A DNA stretch of 7,907 nucleotides from Gemmatimonadales bacterium (GCA_025924275.1 JAICEH010000096.1:1-7907); one strand, 5' to 3'. Shown: positions 1 to 6,414, numbered from the stretch's first letter. The notes: a model not told the origin generated them from the letters alone. Program-made: numbers and translations.

Positions 1-322
1 CGGCGTGGGTCGCCCCGAGCAGCGCCTGGAGGTCGCAGGCGGTGGAGGGCAGGAGCCGGTCCGGGGTCGCCGTGCTCAGGACGATGAGGTCGACGTCCTC
101 GGCGCCGATCCCGGCCTCGGCCATCGCCCGCCGGGCCGCGCCCGCCGCCAGCGCCGCCAGCGGCTCGCCCGGCTCGGCGATGTGCCGCTCCCGGATCCCG
201 GTGCGCTCGACGATCCATTCGTTGGAGGTCTCGAGCGAGGCCTCCAGGTCGGCATTGGTGAGGACCCGGGGGGGCACCGCGGTGCCCAGGCCCACGATGG
301 CGGCGAGCGGCCGCGCGATCAC
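1..322 (-). CDS. fabH: Beta-ketoacyl-ACP synthase III (FabH), N-terminal 107 residues, cut by window edge
   Basis: FabH condenses acetyl-CoA (or another short acyl-CoA) with malonyl-ACP to start fatty-acid synthesis in the cytoplasm. Translating the minus strand from a GTG at 322 gives an open frame to base 1. It carries the family's N-terminal signatures: the glycine-rich first strand IVGLGTAVPPRVLTNADLE, the TSNEWIVERTGIRERHIA block at about residues 32-49, and the PSTACDLQALLG helix near the edge. The cysteine in that helix is not the catalytic one; the catalytic Cys, His and Asn all lie beyond the window. The GTG start overlaps the plsX stop as GTGA. No Shine-Dalgarno precedes it (upstream is nearly all G and C), so translation is probably coupled to plsX. 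Family assignment is firm; primer preference cannot be judged from this part. Confidence 0.94.
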   Translation of the reverse strand, partial: MIARPLAAIVGLGTAVPPRVLTNADLEASLETSNEWIVERTGIRERHIAEPGEPLAALAAGAARRAMAEAGIGAEDVDLIVLSTATPDRLLPSTACDLQALLGATHA

Positions 323-1332
323 GGGGCGGCCGCCGCGGCCCGACCGGCGAACTCGGCGCCGATGTGGCGGTCGAGGCCGGCCTCCACCGCCTGCATCGCG
401 CCGCGGAGCGCATTCCGGATGGCGTTGGCCGAGGAACTCCCGTGGCAGATGAAGGAGACGCCGCGCACGCCGAGGAGGGGCGCGCCGCCGTACTCGGAGT
501 AGTCGAGGATGCGGAGCACCTCCCGCACGTCGTCGCGGCGGAGGATCTCCGGCGCCTTGTCGCGGACCAGGCGGACGATCAGCTTGGCCACCGACTCGTA
601 GAACTTGAGCACGATGTTGCCGACGAAGCCGTCGCACACGATCACGTCGAGGAGGCCGAGGGTCGAGTGGCCGCCGATGATGTCCCGGCCCTCGACGTTC
701 CCCACGTAGTTGAGGCCCGCCTGGGCCCGGAGGAGCTGGTGGGCCTCCTTGGAGACCGCGTTCCCCTTCTCGTCCTCCTCGCCGACGTTGAGGAGGCCGA
801 CCTTGGGCGAGGCGCGGCCCAGGATGTCCCGGGCATAGACCGTCCCGAGGACGGCGAAGCCGACGAGCTCCTCGGCCGAGCAGTCCACGTTGGCCCCGCC
901 GTCGAGGACCAGGACCGGGTCGGCGTCGGTCGGGAAGAGCGTGGCCACGGAGGCGCGGCGGACCCCGTCGTGCAGGCCGAGGATGACGGTGCTGGCGGCG
1001 AGGACGGCGCCGGTGTTGCCGGCGGAGACGAAGGCGTCGGCCTTCCCGCCCTTGAGCAGGCCCAGGCCGACGACGATGGAGGAGTCGCGCTTCCGGCGAA
1101 CCGCCTCGAGCGGCTTGTCCGTCATCGTGACCACCTCGGAGGCGGGCACGATCCCGAGCCGGCCGCGGTCGACGGCCGGATGCCGGGCGAGCTCGGCCTC
1201 GATCACATCCGGCCGCCCAACCAGCAGGAGCTGGCAGTGCCCCGGGAGGTCGGCGAGCGCCTGCACGGCCCCGGCAACTTCCGCCGCCGGCGCGTGGTCG
1301 CCGCCCATCGCGTCGAGCGCGACCCGGATCAC
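319..1332 (-). CDS. plsX: Phosphate acyltransferase PlsX
   Basis: PlsX converts acyl-ACP plus phosphate to acyl-phosphate, the donor for PlsY in the first step of phospholipid synthesis; it is a peripheral membrane enzyme. The 337-residue product has the usual length and the family motifs in order: DAMGGDHAP (7-15), SAGNTGA (103-109), DGGANVD (144-150), LNVGEE (181-186), CDGFVGN (233-239), YGGAPLLGV (281-289) and HGSSSANA (297-304). The open frame extends upstream to 1392, but the GTG at 1332 is chosen because the conserved protein begins directly with VIRVALDAMGGD. This start lies 2 bases after the rpmF stop, with a GAGGA Shine-Dalgarno inside the rpmF end about 9 bases upstream. The end overlaps fabH by GTGA. 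The C-terminus finishes in an Ala-rich tail that is probably not functional. Confidence 0.97.
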   Translation of the reverse strand: MIRVALDAMGGDHAPAAEVAGAVQALADLPGHCQLLLVGRPDVIEAELARHPAVDRGRLGIVPASEVVTMTDKPLEAVRRKRDSSIVVGLGLLKGGKADAFVSAGNTGAVLAASTVILGLHDGVRRASVATLFPTDADPVLVLDGGANVDCSAEELVGFAVLGTVYARDILGRASPKVGLLNVGEEDEKGNAVSKEAHQLLRAQAGLNYVGNVEGRDIIGGHSTLGLLDVIVCDGFVGNIVLKFYESVAKLIVRLVRDKAPEILRRDDVREVLRILDYSEYGGAPLLGVRGVSFICHGSSSANAIRNALRGAMQAVEAGLDRHIGAEFAGRAAAAAP

Positions 1333-1334
1333 GC

Positions 1335-1520
1335 TCAGCGGTCCTCGACCTCGATCCGCTTCTGGCCCCGGTAGAATCCGCACTCGCCGCACACGCGGTG
1401 GGGCAGCTTCGGGCTGCCGCAGCGGGGACAGGCCTGGGTGGCCATCGTCGTGTTGCGCACGTGCCCGCCCCGGCGGGTGCGCTTGCGCGACTTGCTCAGC
1501 TTCCTCTTGGGTACGGCCAT
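1335..1520 (-). CDS. rpmF: 50S ribosomal protein L32
   Basis: L32 is a small structural protein of the large ribosomal subunit. The 61-residue product begins MAVPKRKLSKSRKRTRR, the strongly basic N-terminus typical of the family, and ends with a complete zinc ribbon: C31-x2-C34 and C44-x2-C47 within the characteristic PHRVCGECGFY stretch. This is therefore the zinc-binding (four-cysteine) form, not a cysteine-free paralogue. The ATG at 1520 is preceded by TGAGGGACTG, a usable Shine-Dalgarno. It starts 7 bases after the yceD stop and ends 2 bases before plsX, the conserved yceD-rpmF-plsX order. Confidence 0.98.
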   Translation of the reverse strand: MAVPKRKLSKSRKRTRRGGHVRNTTMATQACPRCGSPKLPHRVCGECGFYRGQKRIEVEDR

Positions 1521-1527
1521 CAGTCCC

Positions 1528-1995
1528 TCAGTTCGGTTCGGCGGGTGTGCAGCCGCACGGGCCCGCGTTCAGGTCGGCGCCGCAGCGCGGGCAGAGGCCC
1601 GCGCAGTCGTCCCGGCAGAGGACGTAAGGGGGCACGGCCAGCGCCAGCTCCTCGCGCACCGCCTCCCCCACGTCCACGTGCGTGGCCGCCTCGGCGATGG
1701 GATACACGCTCGGGTCATCGCCCGCATCCGGGTCGGCGCTGAAGAGGACGTCGACATCCGCCGCGATGGCCACCGGCACCTCCGCCAGACAGCGGCGACA
1801 TTCCGCCCGCGCCGTCCCGGCGAGGCGCCCGCGCCAGAGGTAGTCCCCGTGCCCCGCCTGCTGCAGCCGGCCCGACACCGCCAGGCCGCCCTCGAGCCGG
1901 AGGGCGAGGCCCCCGAGCAGCGGATCGTCCGCGGAAACGGTGGCGTCGGTCTCGACCGGGCCGGCCCGGAGCTCCCGGCGGTCAATGCGGAGCAT
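1528..1995 (-). CDS. yceD: DUF177 / YceD family protein (23S rRNA accumulation, metal-binding cysteines)
   Basis: YceD (DUF177) proteins are linked to 23S rRNA accumulation and nearly always sit next to rpmF; the biochemical activity is not established. The 155-residue product has the family hallmarks: CRRCL (C66, C69) after a strand-rich N-terminal half, then a central acidic region, then a C-terminal cysteine block with C127, C131, C135, C138, C147 and C149 around GLCPRCGADLNAGPCGC. That pattern suggests a metal site. Two starts are possible: GTG at 2001 (adding Met-Ala) or ATG at 1995. I prefer ATG because family members commonly open with a hydrophobic-basic MLRID-like sequence, and a candidate promoter at 2004-2032 would start the transcript near 1997, downstream of the GTG. 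It ends 7 bases before rpmF. Confidence 0.92.
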   Translation of the reverse strand: MLRIDRRELRAGPVETDATVSADDPLLGGLALRLEGGLAVSGRLQQAGHGDYLWRGRLAGTARAECRRCLAEVPVAIAADVDVLFSADPDAGDDPSVYPIAEAATHVDVGEAVREELALAVPPYVLCRDDCAGLCPRCGADLNAGPCGCTPAEPN

Positions 1996-2003
1996 AGCCA
2001 CTA

Positions 2004-2032
2004 AACCTATCCGGGCGCGACAGTTAGGTCAA
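2004..2032 (-). promoter_or_regulatory. Candidate promoter for yceD-rpmF-plsX-fabH
   Basis: On the minus strand, TTGACC (2027-2032) and TAGGTT (2004-2009) are separated by exactly 17 bases. The -35 matches 5 of 6 consensus positions and the -10 matches 3 of 6 (T1, A2, T6). This is one of only two A/T-rich spots noticed in the gaps. The predicted start of transcription, about 7 bases past the -10, falls at 1996-1998, so the yceD message would be nearly leaderless at the ATG (1995). This is inferred from sequence only. Confidence 0.45.
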
Positions 2033-2049
2033 GCTGGCCGGCTGGCGTG

Positions 2050-2070
2050 CGGCCCCGCTCCCGCGGGCCG
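2050..2070 (-). terminator. GC-rich hairpin directly after the ndk stop codon
   Basis: On the minus strand, CGGCCCGC (2063-2070) can pair with GCGGGGCCG (2050-2058), leaving one bulged G and a GGGA loop. The hairpin begins on the base after the ndk TGA. No U-run follows, so it is not a classical intrinsic terminator. It could be a weak terminator, a 3' end stabiliser, or chance in GC-rich DNA. Its place between ndk and the next candidate promoter supports a role at the transcript end. Confidence 0.3.
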
Positions 2071-2508
2071 TCAGGCGCCCCACAGGCCGGCCAGTTCGCC
2101 CTCCCCGAAGAAGAACCCGACCTCCCGGGCGGCATTGTCGTCGCTGTCCGAGGCGTGGATGGCATTCCGGCCCTTCGATTCGGCGTAGAGCTTCCGGATC
2201 GTGCCGGCGGCGGCCTCGGCCGGATCGGTGGCGCCGATCGTGTCGCGCATCACGGGAACCGCGTCGGCTCCCTCCCGTTCGAGCACCACGGGCAGGCACG
2301 GACCGCTGGTCATGAAGTCCACCAGCTCGGGATAGAATGGCCGGCCACGGTGGACGGCGTAGAAGGCCTCGGCCTGCGGCCGGGTGAGGCGCACCAGCCG
2401 ACAGGCGCGCACGGCGAAACCCGCCCGCTCCAGGTGGGCCAGGATGGCGCCGGTCCTGCCGGCGGCGACGGCGTCGGGCTTGACGATACCGAGTGTCTGG
2501 CTGGGCAC
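2071..2508 (-). CDS. ndk: Nucleoside diphosphate kinase
   Basis: Ndk moves the gamma phosphate between nucleoside di- and triphosphates through a phosphohistidine intermediate and so balances the NTP and dNTP pools. The 145-residue product is full length. It has the N-terminal LGIVKPDAV (K10 in the nucleotide site), the FYxxH...PFYPELVDFMTSGP region (49-70), the VMRDTIGATDP loop (86-96), and the active-site stretch GRNAIHASDS with His118 at the canonical position (Ala replaces the more common Gly after His). The start is GTG at 2508, fixed by an AAGGAG Shine-Dalgarno 8 bases upstream and by the conserved N-terminus. It follows the EIIA-CBS gene by 33 bases and is the last gene of the sucCD run. 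Ndk is reported to associate with succinyl-CoA synthetase in Pseudomonas, which gives the neighbourhood functional sense. Confidence 0.98.
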   Translation of the reverse strand: MPSQTLGIVKPDAVAAGRTGAILAHLERAGFAVRACRLVRLTRPQAEAFYAVHRGRPFYPELVDFMTSGPCLPVVLEREGADAVPVMRDTIGATDPAEAAAGTIRKLYAESKGRNAIHASDSDDNAAREVGFFFGEGELAGLWGA

Positions 2509-2516
2509 TGCGGAAA

Positions 2517-2522
2517 CTCCTT
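2517..2522 (-). promoter_or_regulatory. Strong Shine-Dalgarno of ndk
   Basis: AAGGAG on the minus strand, 8 bases before the GTG at 2508. It decides the ndk start and shows that ndk, unlike the EIIA-CBS gene before it, can be translated independently of upstream coupling. Confidence 0.85.
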
Positions 2523-2541
2523 CGGGATCGAGGGACGAGGG

Positions 2542-3456
2542 TCAGGCTTGGAGGGCCGGCGCGCCGGGGCCAAGGAGCCGGCGTACCAGGTCGGCGCGGG
2601 TGAGGAACCCGGTCAGCCGTCCGTCGCGGACGACCGGGAACCGGTCCACGTGCTTGGCGAGAAGCAACTGGGCCACCTCGGCCACGGTCTGGTCCTCCGC
2701 CACGCAGAGCACCCGGCGCGTCATCACTTCCCGCACCGTCCGGGATCTGTCCTCCGGCTCGGCGCCGCCGGCGCCCCGGACCGCGCCCCCGGCGCCCCAC
2801 TCGCCTTGGCGGGGCAGGAGGAACGTCAGGAGGGCCTCGTGGGAGAAGAGCCCGAGGACCTCTCCCTCCGGCCCGACGACGGGCATCGCCTCGACGCCGA
2901 GCCGCAGCAGCTCCTGCGCCGCCGCCGGGAGGGGCAGGTCGGGCTTGAGCGATCGCACGGGGGTGGTCATCACGTCGCGAACCAGGAGCGGCCCTGCGGG
3001 GCTCGCGGCGTCGAAGGCGGGAAGGGCGAGGGCCGCGGCCGGATCCGGGGAAGCAGTGAGTGCCGCCACGACGTCGGGTCGCTGCAGGAGGCGGCTGAAG
3101 GCGGCCACCGCCTGCAGGTAGGTCGCCGCCGCGCGCGGCGGGGCCAGGAGCAACAGGATCAGGCGCGCCTTCCGCGCCTTCCGCCCCGCCCCGGCCACCG
3201 GCTGGGCGGTGACCCCCAGTGCCGCCACCAACCCATCCACGGCCTCGGTGCGGTAGTGGGGGAGGAAGGCCCCGGGCACCACCGCCACGGCGTCCGCGGC
3301 GTGCGTGCCCCGGACGTCGGCCGCGAGTCGCGCGGGATCCCGGACCGCCCCGCTGGTCACGCACGCCTCGAGCAGGCGTCCGATCGCCTCCTCGAGGTTC
3401 GCTGCCGGCAGCGGGACGAGGGTCCGGTCCACCGCGAGCAGGGCCCGCAGGTTCAC
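2542..3456 (-). CDS. PTS EIIA (fructose/nitrogen type) domain fused to two CBS domains
   Basis: The 304-residue product has two parts. Residues 1-150 resemble the EIIA type-2 fold (FruA/PtsN): helix LEEAIGRLLEACV, then the phosphorylation-site region PGAFLPHYRTEAV with His67 in the family's Pro-His context, then a hydrophobic strand ARLILLLLAPP (98-107) and a helix with HLKxL-like spacing. Residues about 157-215 and 239-296 are a CBS pair, each opening with a V-R-D/E-V-M-T signature and containing a MPVV or FPVV strand followed by GxxxG(L/F); a Gly/Ala/Glu linker joins them. CBS pairs often bind AMP, ATP or related ligands. No membrane segments or EIIB/EIIC domains are present, so a regulatory role is more likely than sugar transport (inference). 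The GTG start overlaps the sucD stop as GTGA, and no Shine-Dalgarno is visible, implying translational coupling to sucD. The EIIA call is based on motif and layout; the CBS call is firmer. Confidence 0.86.
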   Translation of the reverse strand: MNLRALLAVDRTLVPLPAANLEEAIGRLLEACVTSGAVRDPARLAADVRGTHAADAVAVVPGAFLPHYRTEAVDGLVAALGVTAQPVAGAGRKARKARLILLLLAPPRAAATYLQAVAAFSRLLQRPDVVAALTASPDPAAALALPAFDAASPAGPLLVRDVMTTPVRSLKPDLPLPAAAQELLRLGVEAMPVVGPEGEVLGLFSHEALLTFLLPRQGEWGAGGAVRGAGGAEPEDRSRTVREVMTRRVLCVAEDQTVAEVAQLLLAKHVDRFPVVRDGRLTGFLTRADLVRRLLGPGAPALQA

Positions 3457-4322
3457 AGGCGCGCCCGGAGCAGTTCCACGACCTCCGCCGGCCGGCGCAT
3501 CACCCCGATGCCGGCCGCCTCGAAGGCGGCCATCTTCTCCGCCGCGGTGCCCGAGGAGCCCGAGATGATGGCGCCCGCGTGGCCCATCCGCCGCCCCGGC
3601 GGGGCGGTCTGGCCGGCGATGAACCCCACCACGGGCTTGGTCACGTGGGCTTTCACCCATTCGGCGGCCTTCTGCTCGTCGGTGCCCCCGATCTCGCCGA
3701 TCATCACGATGGCGTCGGTTGCCGGGTCCGCCTGGAAGGCGGAGAGGCAGGCGATGAAGTCGGTGCCGATGATCGGGTCGCCGCCGATCCCCACGCAGGT
3801 GCTCTGCCCCATCCCGTGCCGCGTCAGCTGGTTCACGACCTCGTAGGTGAGGGTGCCGCTCCGGCTCACCAGCCCGATCCGCCCGGGCGCGCAGATGTTC
3901 CCCGGGATGATCCCGACCTTGCTCTGCCCGGGCGAGATGAGCCCCGGGCAGTTGGGGCCCAGGAGCCGGGCGCCGCGCTCCCGCAGGTACGGCATGACCC
4001 GGGTCATGTCGAGCACGGGGATGCCCTCGGTGATGCAGACGATGAACGGGATGCCCGCGTCGGCCGCCTCGTAGATCGCCCCCGCGGCGAGCATCGGCGG
4101 GACGTAGATGACGGTCGCGTTGGCGCCCGTGGCCCGCACCGCGGCCGCCACGGTGTCGAAGACCGGGACGCGGCCCTCGAAGGTCTGGCCGCCCTTCCCC
4201 GGCGTCACGCCGGCCACGACCCCGGTGCCGTATTCCAGCATCTGCTTCGCGTGGAACGACCCGTCCCGCCCGGTGATGCCCTGCACCACAAGCCGCGTGT
4301 CGTGGCCGATGAAGATGCTCAC
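3453..4322 (-). CDS. sucD: Succinyl-CoA synthetase, alpha subunit
   Basis: SucD with SucC interconverts succinyl-CoA + NDP + phosphate and succinate + CoA + NTP in the TCA cycle. The 289-residue product is full length. It shows the CoA-binding Rossmann start VVQGITGRDGSFHAKQM (12-28), GVTPGKGG (38-45), the VCITEGIPVLDM strand-loop (95-106), LGPNCPGLISPG (121-132), VSRSGTLTYE (152-161), GIGGDPIIGTDF (178-189) and the active-site segment MGHAGAIISG with the phosphorylated His248. After it comes SSGTAAEK instead of the frequent GKGTAxEK, a minor variation. The GTG start overlaps the sucC stop (GTGA) and has a near-perfect AAGGAGG site 4 bases upstream, so strong and coupled translation is expected. 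The end overlaps the EIIA-CBS gene by GTGA. Confidence 0.98.
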   Translation of the reverse strand: MSIFIGHDTRLVVQGITGRDGSFHAKQMLEYGTGVVAGVTPGKGGQTFEGRVPVFDTVAAAVRATGANATVIYVPPMLAAGAIYEAADAGIPFIVCITEGIPVLDMTRVMPYLRERGARLLGPNCPGLISPGQSKVGIIPGNICAPGRIGLVSRSGTLTYEVVNQLTRHGMGQSTCVGIGGDPIIGTDFIACLSAFQADPATDAIVMIGEIGGTDEQKAAEWVKAHVTKPVVGFIAGQTAPPGRRMGHAGAIISGSSGTAAEKMAAFEAAGIGVMRRPAEVVELLRARL

Positions 4323-5458
4323 GCCGCCTCCTTGGCGAGGGCCACCACCTGCTGCACGGCCTCGTCCATGTCATTGAGTGCGGTCATCCCGACGGCCTCC
4401 AGGATCCGGACGGCCTCGCGCTCGTTGGTGCCGGTCAGCCGGATGACGATCGGCACCGGCACGGGGAAGCGCTGCATGGCCGCGACGATGCCGTTGGCCA
4501 CGTCGTCGGTGCGGGTGATGCCACCGAAGATGTTGAAGAGGATCGCCCGGACGCTCGGGTCGGCCGTGATGATCCGGAGCGCATTGACCACCTTCTCCGG
4601 GTTCGAGCTGCCGCCGATGTCGAGGAAGTTGGCCGGCTCGCCCCCGTAGTACTTGACGAGGTCCATCGTGGCCATCGACAGGCCCGCCCCGTTCACCACG
4701 CAGCCGACGTTGCCGTCGAGCTTGATGAACGTGAGCCCGGCCTCCCGGGCCTGGACCTCGCTCGGCGCCTCGGCGGTCGGGTCGCGCAGCGCGGCCAGGT
4801 CGGGGCGCCGCTCGAGCTCGTTGTCGTCGATGGAGATCTTCGCGTCGAGCGCCACGACCTCGCCGGCCGGCGTCGTCACCAGCGGGTTGATCTCGGCCAG
4901 CGTGGCCCCGCTCTCCATGAAGGCGCGGTAGAGCTGCTCCATGATGCGCGCCGCCGCGCGCACCTGCTTCACGTCCCGGTAGAGCGCGAAGCCGAGCGTC
5001 GTGGCCTCGTGCGGCAGGAGCCCGTAGCGCGGGTCCACCGCGAGCTTCACGATCTTCTCCGGCGTGGTCGCGGCCACCTCCTCGATGTCGACGCCGCCGG
5101 CGGCGCTCACCATGAACACCGGTCGCTGCGTCTCCCGATCGAGGATGATCCCGACGTAGCTCTCCGAGGCGATCTCGGCGACCGGCGCCACGAGCACCTT
5201 CCGCACCGGCAGGCCCTTGATGGTGAGCGCGAGGATCTGCTCGGCCACGCGCCTCGCCTCGGCGGGATCCGCGGCCAGCTTCACCCCGCCCGCCTTGCCC
5301 CGGCCCCCGGTGTGCACCTGCGCCTTGACCACGACCCCGCCCCCCAACCGGCGGGCGATGGCCTCGACCCCGGCGGGCGTGTCCGCGACGTCGCCGTCCG
5401 GGACCGGGATGCCAGCGTGGCGGAGCAGCGCACGCGCCTGGTACTCGTGTAGGTTCAC
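4319..5458 (-). CDS. sucC: Succinyl-CoA synthetase, beta subunit
   Basis: SucC supplies the nucleotide-binding ATP-grasp domain and part of the active site of succinyl-CoA synthetase. The product has 379 residues (the family is usually around 385-400). Markers are NLHEYQARALLRHAGIPVP (2-20), the ATP-grasp motif VKAQVHTGGRGKAGG (44-58), AEINPLV (188-194), DAKISIDDN (205-213), DGNVGCVVNGAGLSMATMD (248-266), the GGEPANFLDIGG block (272-283), FNIFGGITRTDDVA (308-321) and RLTGTNE (340-346). Whether ATP or GTP is preferred cannot be decided safely by eye. The true start is GTG at 5458, because the conserved protein begins there even though the frame stays open further upstream. A GAGGG Shine-Dalgarno lies 4 bases upstream. 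The start overlaps the carbamate kinase stop as GTGA, and the end overlaps sucD in the same way. Confidence 0.98.
   Translation of the reverse strand: MNLHEYQARALLRHAGIPVPDGDVADTPAGVEAIARRLGGGVVVKAQVHTGGRGKAGGVKLAADPAEARRVAEQILALTIKGLPVRKVLVAPVAEIASESYVGIILDRETQRPVFMVSAAGGVDIEEVAATTPEKIVKLAVDPRYGLLPHEATTLGFALYRDVKQVRAAARIMEQLYRAFMESGATLAEINPLVTTPAGEVVALDAKISIDDNELERRPDLAALRDPTAEAPSEVQAREAGLTFIKLDGNVGCVVNGAGLSMATMDLVKYYGGEPANFLDIGGSSNPEKVVNALRIITADPSVRAILFNIFGGITRTDDVANGIVAAMQRFPVPVPIVIRLTGTNEREAVRILEAVGMTALNDMDEAVQQVVALAKEAA
4327..4333 (-). promoter_or_regulatory. Strong Shine-Dalgarno of sucD inside the sucC end
   Basis: AAGGAGG on the minus strand ends 4 bases before the GTG at 4322, within the last codons of sucC (encoding KEA). 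It fixes the sucD start and should keep alpha-subunit synthesis matched to beta despite the GTG codon. Confidence 0.8.
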
Positions 5459-6414
5459 GCGTCCCTCGTGATGGTCGTTCCGGTTGTCCCCCGGAGGGCC
5501 GCTGGGCCATCCGAGAGCCGTGCAATGACGGCCCGCTCCCCGCCCCCCCGGACGAAGGCCGCCGCGGCCTGCACCTTCGGCCGCATCCCGCCCTCGTCCA
5601 GCACGCCCGACGACACCAGGCGGTCGGCCTCGGTCACGGTCAGCTGCTTGATGGGCACCGGCGCGGGCGTGCCCCAGCCCCGGTAGACCGCGTCCACGTC
5701 GGTCAGGACCACGAAGACGTCCGCGCCGAGCGCGTGAGCCAGGATCGCGGCGGTGCGGTCCTTGTCGACCACCGCGTCCACCCCCTCCCACCCGAGCACC
5801 GGGTCGTCGAACACCGGGGGCCCTCCGCCACCCGCGGCGATCACGATCGTGCCCGCCTCCACCAGGCGGCGGACCTGGGCCGCCTCCACGATGCCGAGCG
5901 GCACCGGACTCGAGGCGAGCCGCCGGACCTGTCCCTTGCCGTCACGGCCGATCGCGGCGCCCCGCGCCTCCAGGGCGGCAGCCTCGGCCGGCGGCAGCGG
6001 ATGCCCCACCGGCTTGGTGGGCCGCGCCAGCGCCGGGTCGGCCGGGTCCACCACCGTCTGGGTCACCAGGGTGACCACCTCCCGCGCGAGCCCGGCCCGA
6101 CGCAGCCCGTTCTGCAGCGACTGCTGCAGCATGTACCCGATCCAGCCGGCGGTGGCCGCCACCAGGACCCCGAGCGGCAGGGGCTCGACCACGCCCCGGG
6201 CCCGCTCGTTCCGGACCAGTTCGTCCCCCACCTGCGGTCCGTTGCCGTGCACGATGGCGATCCGCCAGCCGTCCCGGGCCAGCTCCACGATCGGCGCGAC
6301 GCTCTCCCGGGCGTGCCGGAACTGGTTCGTGATCGTGGCCCGCTCGCCACTTCGCGCGAGCGCGTTCCCGCCCAGGGCGAGGACGGCGGTGCGGGGGATG
6401 GAAGTCGGGCTCAC
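5455..6414 (-). CDS. arcC: Carbamate kinase
   Basis: Carbamate kinase transfers phosphate between carbamoyl phosphate and ADP, usually yielding ATP plus carbamate (which decays to ammonia and CO2) at the end of arginine deiminase, allantoin/oxamate or related pathways. The 319-residue product has the amino-acid-kinase fold and ArcC motifs: VLALGGNAL (11-19), HGNGPQVG (56-63), ATAGWIGYMLQQSLQN (87-102), KPVGHPL (134-140), GGGGPPV (195-201), VDKD (216-219, with the conserved Lys218), LTDVDAVY (237-244) and GGMRPKVQAA (275-284), where GGM replaces the usual GSM. The start chosen is GTG at 6414, giving VSPTSIPRTAVLALGG; upstream codons to 6678 remain open but lie inside the UPF0182 gene in another frame. 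No clear Shine-Dalgarno is visible. It heads the sucCD block, and its stop overlaps the sucC start as GTGA. No arginine deiminase or carbamoyltransferase gene lies in this window, so the source of carbamoyl phosphate is unknown. Confidence 0.94.
   Translation of the reverse strand: MSPTSIPRTAVLALGGNALARSGERATITNQFRHARESVAPIVELARDGWRIAIVHGNGPQVGDELVRNERARGVVEPLPLGVLVAATAGWIGYMLQQSLQNGLRRAGLAREVVTLVTQTVVDPADPALARPTKPVGHPLPPAEAAALEARGAAIGRDGKGQVRRLASSPVPLGIVEAAQVRRLVEAGTIVIAAGGGGPPVFDDPVLGWEGVDAVVDKDRTAAILAHALGADVFVVLTDVDAVYRGWGTPAPVPIKQLTVTEADRLVSSGVLDEGGMRPKVQAAAAFVRGGGERAVIARLSDGPAALRGTTGTTITRDA

Noticed and set aside
364..1374. Open reading frame of 336 codons on the plus strand
   Set aside because: Exactly antisense to plsX, whose motifs are complete; the plus-strand product is Asp/Glu/Val-rich without family signatures.
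1333..1392. Upstream ATG start for PlsX at 1392
   Set aside because: It would overlap rpmF; family members begin at the VIRVALDAMGGD segment, matching the GTG at 1332.
2024..3364. Long same-strand frame of 446 codons overlapping EIIA-CBS and ndk
   Set aside because: Arg/Gly/Pro low-complexity translation in an alternative frame; the real frames contain clear CBS and Ndk motifs.
2047..3846. Open reading frame of 599 codons on the plus strand
   Set aside because: It lies antisense to ndk, EIIA-CBS and sucD, has no recognisable domain and a composition typical of the complement of high-GC genes.
3219..4649. Open reading frame of 476 codons on the plus strand
   Set aside because: Antisense to sucD and its neighbours, His/Arg/Pro-rich, no domain recognised.
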